8,366 bases of DNA from Thermoanaerobaculia bacterium (GCA_025937035.1 JAICSG010000139.1:1-8366), one strand, 5' to 3'. Positions 1 to 6,854 are shown, numbered from the stretch's first letter. Notes: generated by a model not told the origin, from the letters alone. Numbers and translations: made by a program.

Positions 1-1153
1 CGCTGAAATTGCCCCGGCGATAGAATCCCACCACCAGATAACCGAACGCGAGATAGCCGATTACGGTCGGGATGTTGAGGAAGGCCACATAGCGCAGGGC
101 CCGGCGGACGCGGGCGAGCAGCGCCGGGGCCGATCCCTCGCCCCGCAGGCGCGACATCTCGGGCAGCTCCGAGGCCGCCACCGAGATGCCGAACAGACTG
201 ATCGGCAGCAGATAGAAGAGCTGCGCGAAACGGTCCGCCGAGGCCGAGCCGGTGGAGAGCGAGGTGGCCAGGAAGAGGTCGATATAGCCGGCGAGCTGCA
301 CCACGCCCCGCCCGGCCACCGCCGGCCACCACGCCGCCAGCGCCTCCCGCACCCCCGGCACGCTCAGCGAGAGCGACGGCCGGAAGCCCTTGAGGATGCT
401 CAGCACCAGGGGGAGCTGCACCCCGAACTGCAGCAGGCCGCCGGCGAAGCCCCCCCAGCAGGCCGCCTTGAAGAGCTGGACCTGCTCCGCGGCTCCCCGC
501 GTCCCCCCGAGCTGGCGCCCCACGAAGATCAGGGCCGCGATCATCGCCGAGTTCCACAGCACCGGCGCGAAATAGGGCAGGAAGAACCGCCGGTTGCTGT
601 TCAGGATCGCCAGCGCCCAGACCGACAGCACCAGCAGGCCGGTCATGGGGAACAGGATGCGGATCCCCATCACCGACAGGGCGAAGCGGTCGACCGCCAT
701 CCGCCCCGCGGCGACCGCGGCCGCGTCGCGCAGGAAGCCGGGCGCCAGCAGCACCACGATCGGCTTGGCGAGCAGGATGCCCAGCAGGGCGAAGCCCGCC
801 GCCGCGGCCACCATGAGGCCGAAGATGGCTCCCGCGAAGCGCCCGGCCTCCTCGTTCCGCCCCTCCTCCAGCAGGCCGCTGTAGATGGGGATGAACGACG
901 CCGAGAGTGCCCCCTCTCCCAGCAGGTTCTGGAGCACGTTGGGGACGCGCATGGCGGCGGTCAGCGCGTCCTGGTGCGGGCCGACGCCGAAATAGCGCGC
1001 GAAGGCCCCCTCGCGCACGAACCCCATGATCCGGCTGAGCAGGATGCCGGCGAAGACGCTCGCCGCCCCCATGCGCGAGCGGGGGCGGCGCTCCGGAGGC
1101 CGCGGCGGCTCCCGCGGTGTGGTCGGATCGACGCTCTCGGCGGGCTCGCTCAC
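1..1153 (-). CDS. murJ: Lipid II flippase MurJ (MviN family), 3' end outside window
   Basis: The product is an inner-membrane MOP-superfamily flippase that moves lipid-linked peptidoglycan precursor (lipid II) to the periplasmic face. I translated 384 codons from the minus strand; the C-terminal part lies beyond position 1. The N-terminal signature is clear: SRIMGFVRE (residues 40-48), a QDAL segment with Asp62, and PNVLQNLLGEGALSASFIP (71-89), followed by several hydrophobic helices. Aligned by eye to E. coli MurJ, Arg18, Arg24, Asp39 and Arg270 correspond to Arg41, Arg47, Asp62 and Arg308 (in SADRFAQ), while Arg52 is replaced by Gln75. The chosen start is the GTG at 1153, which overlaps the peptidase stop as GTGA and suggests translational coupling. 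It gives a proline/arginine-rich cytoplasmic extension of 27 residues. An in-frame ATG at 1072 is the alternative. Neither start has a strong Shine-Dalgarno sequence. Confidence 0.93.
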   Translation of the reverse strand, partial: MSEPAESVDPTTPREPPRPPERRPRSRMGAASVFAGILLSRIMGFVREGAFARYFGVGPHQDALTAAMRVPNVLQNLLGEGALSASFIPIYSGLLEEGRNEEAGRFAGAIFGLMVAAAAGFALLGILLAKPIVVLLAPGFLRDAAAVAAGRMAVDRFALSVMGIRILFPMTGLLVLSVWALAILNSNRRFFLPYFAPVLWNSAMIAALIFVGRQLGGTRGAAEQVQLFKAACWGGFAGGLLQFGVQLPLVLSILKGFRPSLSLSVPGVREALAAWWPAVAGRGVVQLAGYIDLFLATSLSTGSASADRFAQLFYLLPISLFGISVAASELPEMSRLRGEGSAPALLARVRRALRYVAFLNIPTVIGYLAFGYLVVGFYRRGNFS

Positions 1154-4017
1154 TGGGGAAAATCGTTCCAGTTCAGGATCGCGTTGTAGACGAACCGGAA
1201 ATCCGACAGATTGAGGAACCGGTGGAGCGGATCGAAGGAGAACAGGATCACCCGCCCCTTGCCCGCCGGGAGGTCGAGGATCGCCGGCTTGCCGTTCACC
1301 ATCTCCTCCCCCCTGACGAAGCCCGAGAGCACCAGCCGGTTGTCCTCCCGCCGCTCGGGCTTCGGCTTGGGAGCGGAAGCGGGCGCGTCGAGATCCTCCA
1401 CCACGATCCCGGAGGCGTCCTTCTTCTTCGCCTCCTCCTCTTCCCCCTCCGGCTTCTTGGTGCCGAATTGCAGCACCACCCGCGACCGTTCAGGTCTGGG
1501 CACGTCGTAGATCGGACCGTTGCCGCGGAAGACGTGGGTCAGCTCCTCATACCCGTAGACGATCGGATGCTCGGGCCGCACCACCTTGGCGCGCAGCTCC
1601 GAGCCCGGCGTGTTGAAGCCCCCCTGCAGGACCGAGGCCTGGCGCACCATCCCCCCGTCGACCGGCAGCCGGCCGGCCCCGCCCAGGGCGATCAGCACGC
1701 CGCCCCCCTGGACGAAGCGGTTGAGGTTGAGCAGCCCCTCGAAGCCCATGCCGCCGGTGATGTCCTCCGAGGCGTCCGGAATGCCCTGGCTGGGAAACTC
1801 CGGCGTCCTGGTGAACGGCAGCGGGCTGAATTTCGGATCGATTCCGTGCACGAGGTCGGCCAGGCTGCCGCCGGTGGTGGGATAGAGGATCACGTCGAAC
1901 CGCTCCGCCAGATTTCCCCGCTTGAGATCGTCGTCGTTGATCGACGTGTACGGGATCTTGGCGCGGTCGAAGGTATAGCGAACCCAGCCGGCGTCCTGGG
2001 TGTCGATCCAGTTGTGCAGCACCGCCAGGCGCGGCAGATCGACCAGATGCCGCTTTACGTCCGGGACCGTGGCCGCCGCCGTGAACGCGAGGCCGGTGCG
2101 CCGGGCCACCTCCTCCACCGCCGCGCGCGGCGCCTGCACGATCCAGCTTCCCGGCGGGTAATTGACCCCGCCCGCCGTGAAGGCCACCTCGGCGGCGTCC
2201 ACCTGGTTCGTTCCCAAAAGGACCCGGGCCTCCAGCAGCGCCGTCTGGCCGGTGTCGCGCACCAGGAAGACCTCCCCGGCGCCGCTGACCGTCCCCTCTG
2301 CGGCCAGGTTGGAGGCCACCGGCTCCATGGCGGCGTCGAGGACCTTCTTGTCCGCCACCGATTCCGCCGTCACGCCGTACATCAGCGGCCAGGTCCAGGC
2401 CACGTCGTCGTACGGCGGATTGGGCTCGTCGGGCGGAAACTTCTGCTCCTCCAGCAGGTTGTTGGCGAAGGGGCCGTACGGCTGGTCCATGCGCACCACG
2501 TAGGTCCCCGCCGGCCAGGTCTTGCTCCCGAGCTTCGCCTCGGCGGTCAGGCGGTGGACCTCGATCCGGTGCTGGCGGAGCTGATTGATCAGATAGGCCA
2601 GGCGGGCCGGATCGCGCTGGTCCGCCGGCAGGACCCAGGCGTACGGGGCCTCGGTCCGCCCCTTCTGGAGCGCCCGGTTCCCCTTGGTCCAGAAGTCGAG
2701 GAGCATCTCCTCGCGGTGCAGAGAGGCGTACTGGAGCGCCGAGAGCACCCCCGCCTCCATGTAGTTCGTGTTGTTGCGCAGCGACCAGCGGAGCTTCTTC
2801 TTGGGCGGCGTCAGGCGGTACCACTCGACGTCGGTCACCGGCTTGCCGGCGAAGCGGGCGCGCGAGAGGTCGCGGTCGTAGGTGCCGGCCGTGGCGTTGC
2901 CGAACGTCTCGTAGAAGCGCCCCACCGAGTGGTGCTCGTTGGCCACCGAGTTGAGGTAGCCCGGCCACCAGCCGTCGAAGAAGGCCCAGGTGAAGACGCC
3001 CGGGAGCCCCTGGGCGGCGAGGGCGCCGGCCTCGTGATAGCCGAATTGCGTCCACTCGTCGATCGTCACCGGATCGATCGCTTTGTTGTACGGCCCGTAG
3101 CCGGTCATGATGTAGAGCAGCGGCAGCGACTCGTGGAGGTCGTGCATCACCTGCGGATGGAAGGCGTAGAAGGTCTCGTGGATGGCGCGGGTCAACGCCT
3201 GGGTGACCTGCATGCCGTCCCGGTTGTTGTCGTGGAGCACGTAGTGCCCCCAGTACGGCGGCGAGAGGATGTCGCCGATCTCCTCGTACGAGCCCTTGCG
3301 CCCGCGCACATTGCGGTAATACCAGTCCACCATCCGGTCGCGGCCGTCCGGCTCGGTGACCGGGGTGATCATCACGATGGTGCTCTTGCGGATCGCCTGG
3401 ATCTCCGGCTTCTCGGAGACGGCCAGCCGGTAGGCCAGCTCCATCAGCATCTCGGGGCTGCCGGTCTCGGCCGAGTGGAGGCCGCCGGTCAGCCAGTAGA
3501 AGACCTTCCCCTCCCCCGCCAGCCGCCGGGCCTCGTCGCGCGTCGTGCGCCGCGGGTCGGCCAGGCGGGCGGTGAGGTCCTTGTAGCGGTCGAGCGCGGC
3601 CAGGTTCTCCGCGTCGGAGACGAAGGCCACGATCATCTCCCGGCCTTCCTCGCTGGTGCCGATGACCTCGACCCGGACGCGGTCGGTGGCCGCCGCCAGC
3701 TTGCGGAAGTAGCCGTGGACGTCCGCCACCCGCGACAGCTCGTCCGGAGCGCCCACGAGGTGCCCCAGCACCTTGGTGGGAGACGGCACGGTCGCCGAAT
3801 CCGGCACGTAGGCGACCGACTCGGCCAGATACTCGGGAGCGGTGGTGTACTCCTTGATCTTCTCGACGCTCCCGGGCTCCGGCACGTCCGGAGCCCAGGA
3901 GCCCTCCGCGGCCGGCGGCGGCGCGGCGGCTGGAGCCGGAGGCGGCGGCTGCTGGGCGAAGATAGGGATGCAGGAAGCCAGGGCGAGCAACAGGGTCGGG
4001 ACGAGGCGGGCTTTCAC
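1150..4017 (-). CDS. Secreted M14-family zinc carboxypeptidase with C-terminal GATase1-like domain
   Basis: The 955-residue product is a predicted extracytoplasmic metallopeptidase that would trim C-terminal residues from peptides. The GTG start at 4017 is chosen because AAGGAG lies 6 nt upstream (4024-4029) and a signal sequence begins there (residues 1-21, likely cleavage IFA|QQ). LASC at 13-16 also fits a lipobox, so it could be a lipoprotein. A Pro/Ala-rich linker follows (about 22-45). The M14 domain shows HxxE (His181, Glu184), a DNNRD substrate-site motif (263-267), and HDLHES with the third zinc ligand (His292 or His295). Glu370 in FYETFGN is the probable catalytic Glu. Residues about 661-850 and 893-955 resemble a class I glutamine amidotransferase-like fold, interrupted by a charged low-complexity insert (about 854-892). 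The reading frame stays open upstream to 4395, but that part is antisense to the antitoxin gene and looks non-coding. The stop overlaps the murJ start. Substrate is unknown. Confidence 0.9.
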   Translation of the reverse strand: MKARLVPTLLLALASCIPIFAQQPPPPAPAAAPPPAAEGSWAPDVPEPGSVEKIKEYTTAPEYLAESVAYVPDSATVPSPTKVLGHLVGAPDELSRVADVHGYFRKLAAATDRVRVEVIGTSEEGREMIVAFVSDAENLAALDRYKDLTARLADPRRTTRDEARRLAGEGKVFYWLTGGLHSAETGSPEMLMELAYRLAVSEKPEIQAIRKSTIVMITPVTEPDGRDRMVDWYYRNVRGRKGSYEEIGDILSPPYWGHYVLHDNNRDGMQVTQALTRAIHETFYAFHPQVMHDLHESLPLLYIMTGYGPYNKAIDPVTIDEWTQFGYHEAGALAAQGLPGVFTWAFFDGWWPGYLNSVANEHHSVGRFYETFGNATAGTYDRDLSRARFAGKPVTDVEWYRLTPPKKKLRWSLRNNTNYMEAGVLSALQYASLHREEMLLDFWTKGNRALQKGRTEAPYAWVLPADQRDPARLAYLINQLRQHRIEVHRLTAEAKLGSKTWPAGTYVVRMDQPYGPFANNLLEEQKFPPDEPNPPYDDVAWTWPLMYGVTAESVADKKVLDAAMEPVASNLAAEGTVSGAGEVFLVRDTGQTALLEARVLLGTNQVDAAEVAFTAGGVNYPPGSWIVQAPRAAVEEVARRTGLAFTAAATVPDVKRHLVDLPRLAVLHNWIDTQDAGWVRYTFDRAKIPYTSINDDDLKRGNLAERFDVILYPTTGGSLADLVHGIDPKFSPLPFTRTPEFPSQGIPDASEDITGGMGFEGLLNLNRFVQGGGVLIALGGAGRLPVDGGMVRQASVLQGGFNTPGSELRAKVVRPEHPIVYGYEELTHVFRGNGPIYDVPRPERSRVVLQFGTKKPEGEEEEAKKKDASGIVVEDLDAPASAPKPKPERREDNRLVLSGFVRGEEMVNGKPAILDLPAGKGRVILFSFDPLHRFLNLSDFRFVYNAILNWNDFPQ

Positions 4018-4023
4018 GCGGAT

Positions 4024-4029
4024 CTCCTT
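4024..4029 (-). promoter_or_regulatory. Ribosome binding site that fixes the peptidase start
   Basis: On the minus strand AAGGAG sits 6 nt before the GTG at 4017. No ATG nearby in frame has a comparable site, and the signal peptide begins exactly at this GTG, so the site decides the start. Confidence 0.7.
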
Positions 4030-4040
4030 GGAAGGATGGG

Positions 4041-4046
4041 TACAAT
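4041..4046 (+). promoter_or_regulatory. Candidate -10 element for the toxin-antitoxin operon
   Basis: TACAAT matches five of six bases of TATAAT and lies 75 nt before the antitoxin ATG. No good -35 is seen at 16-18 bp upstream. It overlaps the opposite-strand -10 of the peptidase, so the two transcripts could compete. An autoregulating antitoxin would be expected to bind in this intergenic region, but I found no clear operator dyad. Confidence 0.25.
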
Positions 4047-4070
4047 ATCCGTTCCGGGGGGTGGGGACAA
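4042..4070 (-). promoter_or_regulatory. Candidate sigma-70-type promoter of the peptidase-murJ unit
   Basis: Read on the minus strand, a -35-like TTGTCC (4070-4065) and a -10-like TATTGT (4047-4042) are separated by 17 bp. Each matches four of six consensus bases. Transcription would start near 4035, giving a leader of about 18 nt that holds just the ribosome binding site. This is a motif match only. Confidence 0.35.
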
Positions 4071-4120
4071 GGAGATAGGCGGGCTTGACTTGCCTCCAGG
4101 GGCCGGAAGAAACTGATCCC

Positions 4121-4627
4121 ATGACACGCGCCCACGCTGCCGCCAAGGCCTTTGAGGAAGCTCTGGAAGAGGCGATCGAGGACCACTCTCTTCCCGAGGA
4201 CGCCCCTGAGCTCCAGGATCCACGGGATCTCGGACGGCGGGCGGCTTCTCTGGCCGTGTCGGAAGCTGCTTGGCGCAAGGTCCTGGGGCCCCTGCTGGAG
4301 ACCGGCCAAGCCCAGGAGCTTCTTGGTCCGCAGGACGTCAGCGATCTCACGCGGAAAGGCTGCCTTCTAGTCCTTCCGGGTTTTGGCGGGCGCAATCTTT
4401 ATCCGGCTTTCCAGCTCAGCCCTGACGGCCGCCCCTATCCCGAGATCGCAAAGATCCTCGAAATCTTCTCGGACGCCGTTGAAACTCCTTACACCGTTGC
4501 CTCCTGGCTCGTCAGCCCCCAGGATCTCCTGGATGGAGAGACCCCTATCGCCTGGTTGCGGGCTGGAAAGAATTCGTCGCAGGTCTTGGCGGCGGCGCAG
4601 CGGAGCGCCGGCGAGCTCAGTCTCTGA
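4121..4627 (+). CDS. Xre/MbcA/ParS-type antitoxin of a RES toxin-antitoxin system
   Basis: The 168-residue protein is the predicted antitoxin that neutralises the RES toxin encoded next to it and represses the operon. After an acidic N-terminal helix (about 1-30), residues 38-85 look like a helix-turn-helix region (LLGPQDVSDLTRKGCLLVLP). Residues about 92-160 carry the C-terminal toxin-binding pattern of the family: NLYPAFQ, a DGRPYPEI segment, a TVASWLVSP stretch (residues 125-133) and DGETPIAWLRAG. The ATG at 4121 is preferred, with GGAAG at 4105-4109. A TTG at 4085 would add 12 residues without family support. The gene is divergent from the peptidase. Its TGA at 4625-4627 is in the same frame as the downstream toxin. 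Assignment rests on motif pattern and gene order. Confidence 0.85.
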   Translation: MTRAHAAAKAFEEALEEAIEDHSLPEDAPELQDPRDLGRRAASLAVSEAAWRKVLGPLLETGQAQELLGPQDVSDLTRKGCLLVLPGFGGRNLYPAFQLSPDGRPYPEIAKILEIFSDAVETPYTVASWLVSPQDLLDGETPIAWLRAGKNSSQVLAAAQRSAGELSL

Positions 4628-4639
4628 TCGAGATCCCCT

Positions 4640-5218
4640 CTGAGCCCTCTCGCACCTCCCCCCGAGGATCTCCGGGAGTTTCCAAGCCTCCGCCTGTCCC
4701 GCGGGTCCACGCTTTTTCGCATTCATCGGATCGGGCTTCATCCGTGGTGGTTCTCTCGCAGCGGAGCCGGCCGTTTCGATCCAGTCGCGTCCGAGGACCT
4801 GGGGAGTTGTTATTTCGCGGAACGCCCCGAGGGGTGCCTTTTGGAGGTCTTCCGGAGCGTCACCACCGCGATCCCTCGACAGGAGATCGATTCCCGGCGC
4901 CTCCTTCGGGTCGAGCTCTCCAGGGATGTCCGTCTGGCCGATTGCACCTCGGAGCAATGCCGTTCGTGGGGGATCACCGCCGAGATCCACTCGACTCCCC
5001 GGTACGAGGAGACGCATGCCTGGGCGGACGCCTTCGCGCGTGCTGGATTCGAGGGTATTCGCTACCTGCTCCGGCACGATCCGGCGCAACGCCTGGCCGG
5101 AGTCGTCCTTTTCGGACCGGCAGGCTCCCCTGCGGATATCCCGGGGCGTCCGGGAGAGCCGATCGGTGAAGAGGTCCTCGAAGAAATCCGCCGCCGTTTC
5201 GGAATCCAAATTCGGTAA
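4640..5218 (+). CDS. RES-domain toxin (NAD+-degrading type), start not resolved
   Basis: RES-domain toxins such as mycobacterial MbcT consume NAD+ and are blocked by the adjacent Xre/MbcA/ParS antitoxin. In this frame I read LFRIHR (Arg codon 4718-4720), PWWF and GAGRFDP, GSCYF (Tyr codon 4811-4813), CLLEVFR (Glu codon 4844-4846), GIRYLLRHDP and VVLFGPAG, in family order and spacing. The frame is open only from 4628, just after the antitoxin stop, and has no ATG, GTG or TTG before TTG 4841, which would remove the Arg and Tyr. Options are CTG 4640 (192 residues, given here), or a start at CTG 4624 overlapping the antitoxin stop, reading IEIPSEPSRTSP, with a +1 shift in the C6 run at 4658-4663 (197 residues). 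The second N-terminus looks more family-like, which would imply a sequencing error, recoding or a decaying toxin. The family's third conserved residue, Ser, appears to be Leu (codon 5069-5071). Confidence 0.68.
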   Translation: MSPLAPPPEDLREFPSLRLSRGSTLFRIHRIGLHPWWFSRSGAGRFDPVASEDLGSCYFAERPEGCLLEVFRSVTTAIPRQEIDSRRLLRVELSRDVRLADCTSEQCRSWGITAEIHSTPRYEETHAWADAFARAGFEGIRYLLRHDPAQRLAGVVLFGPAGSPADIPGRPGEPIGEEVLEEIRRRFGIQIR

Positions 5219-5220
5219 GC

Positions 5221-5940
5221 CTACCTGGGCCGTACCGGCTTGCGATCCTCCCAACTGGCGGGCTCGATCTCCACCTCGTAGAACAACTCGGCCGTCCTGG
5301 GAGCCTTCTGGAGGGCCTTGTCGATCTGATCGGAAGCCGGCTGGAAGATGAAAGGACGCCGGGGATAGAGCCGGTCGTTGACCCAGTAACGGTTCCATTC
5401 GTCGGTGGTGGCGATGAAATCCTGCGTGAAACCGGCCGCGGTGGGATACTTCCCCTCGACCTCCAGGCAGCCGTGGATGCAGATGTCCACGTAGGATTGA
5501 ACGATCGGAAATTGAGGCGTGGCCAGATTGTCGCCGATCTTGTCCGGCGGGATCAGGTTGATATAGGCCCACACCAGCCCGTCGAGAGGCTTGTCACGGC
5601 CGTCGAGCATCTTGATCTTGTCGGTATCGATGCGGCAGCGCTGATAGCCGGCGCTCTCCCGGCGGTCCGTCGCGGCGAGCTCCTCGGCGGAAACCTTGTA
5701 GATCACGCCGTTGCAGACCGCTCCGGGATCATCGATGGCCCCGAGATAGGTCGTGGTCAGACCGCTCGCCGCGCCGCGCGCCCACCAGCCGCGGCGGATG
5801 CCCTGGACCCGCGCGGGCCAGGCGTCGACCGCCGAGGGGGTGGTCCGCCGCCGCGACTCGTCCTCGATGAGCGATCCATAGCCGAAGATGAAGTTTTGCG
5901 GCCCCTTGGCCCCCCCGCCGCTGATGTCGATGCATTCCAT
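5221..5940 (-). CDS. Gamma-glutamylcyclotransferase-fold protein (GGCT/AIG2-like)
   Basis: The 239-residue, probably cytoplasmic protein has the GGCT-like fold, whose members release 5-oxoproline from gamma-glutamyl peptides or act on related gamma-glutamyl amines. The signature FGYGSL is at residues 19-24 (substrate-loop motif). The expected catalytic glutamate is Glu95 in TDRRESAGYQR, after the helix SAEELAA. The C-terminal half (about 120-239) is longer than a minimal GGCT domain and includes IPPDKIG, a segment predicted by eye as helical, and GFTQDFIATTDEWNRYW; I do not recognise it as a separate domain. The ATG at 5940 is chosen because AAGGAGG (5947-5953) lies 6 nt upstream. The frame also extends to 6012 without support. 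Its stop is two bases from the convergent toxin stop, with no visible terminator between. Exact substrate cannot be told from sequence. Confidence 0.85.
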   Translation of the reverse strand: MECIDISGGGAKGPQNFIFGYGSLIEDESRRRTTPSAVDAWPARVQGIRRGWWARGAASGLTTTYLGAIDDPGAVCNGVIYKVSAEELAATDRRESAGYQRCRIDTDKIKMLDGRDKPLDGLVWAYINLIPPDKIGDNLATPQFPIVQSYVDICIHGCLEVEGKYPTAAGFTQDFIATTDEWNRYWVNDRLYPRRPFIFQPASDQIDKALQKAPRTAELFYEVEIEPASWEDRKPVRPR

Positions 5941-5976
5941 GCCGATCCTCCTTGAGCCTTGGCCTGTCCGTCGGCG

Positions 5977-5982
5977 ATTATA
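5977..5982 (-). promoter_or_regulatory. Consensus -10 element upstream of the GGCT-like gene
   Basis: A perfect TATAAT on the minus strand in otherwise GC-rich DNA, 37 nt before the ATG at 5940, would give a leader of about 30 nt containing the ribosome binding site. The -35 position (about 6000-6006) is poor, so this is a moderate call. Confidence 0.45.
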
Positions 5983-6025
5983 GGCGTGCCGGGTTGAAAT
6001 GCCTTCGCCCAAACGCCATCAGGTG

Positions 6026-6033
6026 AGGGAGGA
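6026..6033 (+). promoter_or_regulatory. Strong ribosome binding site of the TPR/TonB-C gene
   Basis: AGGGAGGA ends 5 nt before the ATG at 6039, the GGAGG core being 6 nt away. It supports that start, where a signal peptide begins. Confidence 0.65.
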
Positions 6034-6038
6034 TCTCA

Positions 6039-6854
6039 ATGGCCAAAAGCACCCGCGTCCGGCTCGTTTCCCTGCTCGCGCTCCTTTTCGCGATGACGGC
6101 GCTCGCCCCGGGGCGGGCCCGCGCGGACGTCCAGACCGACGTCCAGGAGGAGCTCGAAAAGGCCCAGAAGCTCTACTCCGCGGGAAATTACCGGGCAGCG
6201 TGTGAGGCTTATCAACGGGCCCACGAGCTGGCGCAGGGCAAGTCCTCGCCCAGCCTGATCGGGCTGTCCGGCTGCTACGCACAGGCCAAGGACGAGGAGA
6301 AGTCCCTCGCCGCGGCGCGCCTGGCGCTGGCGGTCGCGGCGACCCCCGACGAGCGCACCAAGGCCGCCACGACCCTGGTACACGCCCTGCTCGCGGCTCA
6401 CCGCGACCAGGAGGCGTCGGATGTCCTCCAATCCCTGCGGAAGCAGGGCATGACCGAAGACGAGATCCGGCAAGAGGTCCTCTCCGGCGTGCTCTCTGAA
6501 GGCTCCGAGGAGGATGCACGGCGGCTCCTCCGTCTCGATCCAAACATGCCGTTGCGGATCCAAGGCGAGCTCGAAAGCAGACTCAGCCGGCCGCAAGTCC
6601 TCCATACGGTCAAACCCGAGACACCTTGGGAGGCTCGCCAGCACCCTGGCTTCTACGGCACCGTGATCGTCGAGGCCACCATCGATACCCAGGGAAACGT
6701 CAGCTCCGTCAGAGTGCTCAAAGAACAGCCCTACGGGCTCACCGAGTCTGCCGTGAAGGCGGTGAAGAGGTGGAGATTCAAGCCGGCAACCCTCGACGGC
6801 AAACCGGTTACCGTCTATTACGTATTAACGGTCAAGTTCCAGATCGGGATCTGA
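6039..6854 (+). CDS. Periplasmic TPR protein with TonB C-terminal domain
   Basis: The 271-residue protein carries a Sec signal peptide (residues 1-29, basic start, hydrophobic core, ARA|DV cleavage). An alpha-helical segment with TPR-like spacing follows (about 37-133, including AGNYRAACEAYQRAHEL), then a charged linker. Residues about 184-271 form a TonB C-terminal domain: GTVIVEATIDTQGNVSSVRV, the helix LTESAVKAVKRWRFKPA, and a closing strand (VTVYYVLTVKFQI). Classical TonB keeps its N-terminal helix as a membrane anchor and has a proline-rich spacer. Here the helix looks cleavable and the spacer is replaced by helical repeats, so it is unlikely to be a genuine ExbBD-driven energy transducer; a periplasmic or outer-membrane interaction role is an inference. 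The gene is divergent from the GGCT-like gene by 98 bp. TGA at 6852-6854. Confidence 0.88.
   Translation: MAKSTRVRLVSLLALLFAMTALAPGRARADVQTDVQEELEKAQKLYSAGNYRAACEAYQRAHELAQGKSSPSLIGLSGCYAQAKDEEKSLAAARLALAVAATPDERTKAATTLVHALLAAHRDQEASDVLQSLRKQGMTEDEIRQEVLSGVLSEGSEEDARRLLRLDPNMPLRIQGELESRLSRPQVLHTVKPETPWEARQHPGFYGTVIVEATIDTQGNVSSVRVLKEQPYGLTESAVKAVKRWRFKPATLDGKPVTVYYVLTVKFQIGI

Noticed and set aside
1117..4116. Very long open frame on the plus strand (999 codons) opposite the peptidase
   Set aside because: It is antisense to a gene with clear catalytic motifs, is rich in Arg, Gly, Val, His and Leu in repetitive order, and shows no domain. Long antisense frames are expected from strong G/C third-position bias.
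1547..4309. Second long minus-strand frame shifted against the peptidase
   Set aside because: Arg/Gly/Pro/Ala-rich composition without motifs; a shadow of the real peptidase frame.
4018..4395. N-terminal extension of the peptidase to ATG 4395
   Set aside because: It runs antisense across the antitoxin gene, and the signal peptide and ribosome binding site fix the start at 4017.
4744..5169. Plus-strand +1 frame inside the toxin gene as a separate gene
   Set aside because: No family features beyond the first dozen codons upstream; it is the alternative frame of the RES coding region, relevant only to the frameshift hypothesis.
4367..5572. Minus-strand 401-codon frame opposite the toxin-antitoxin pair and the GGCT-like gene
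   Set aside because: It is antisense to antitoxin and toxin motifs and is a frame-shifted shadow of the GGCT-like gene; no recognisable domain of its own.
6019..6644. Minus-strand frames opposite the TonB-C gene
   Set aside because: Shadows of a gene with a clear signal peptide and TonB-C motif; low-complexity products.
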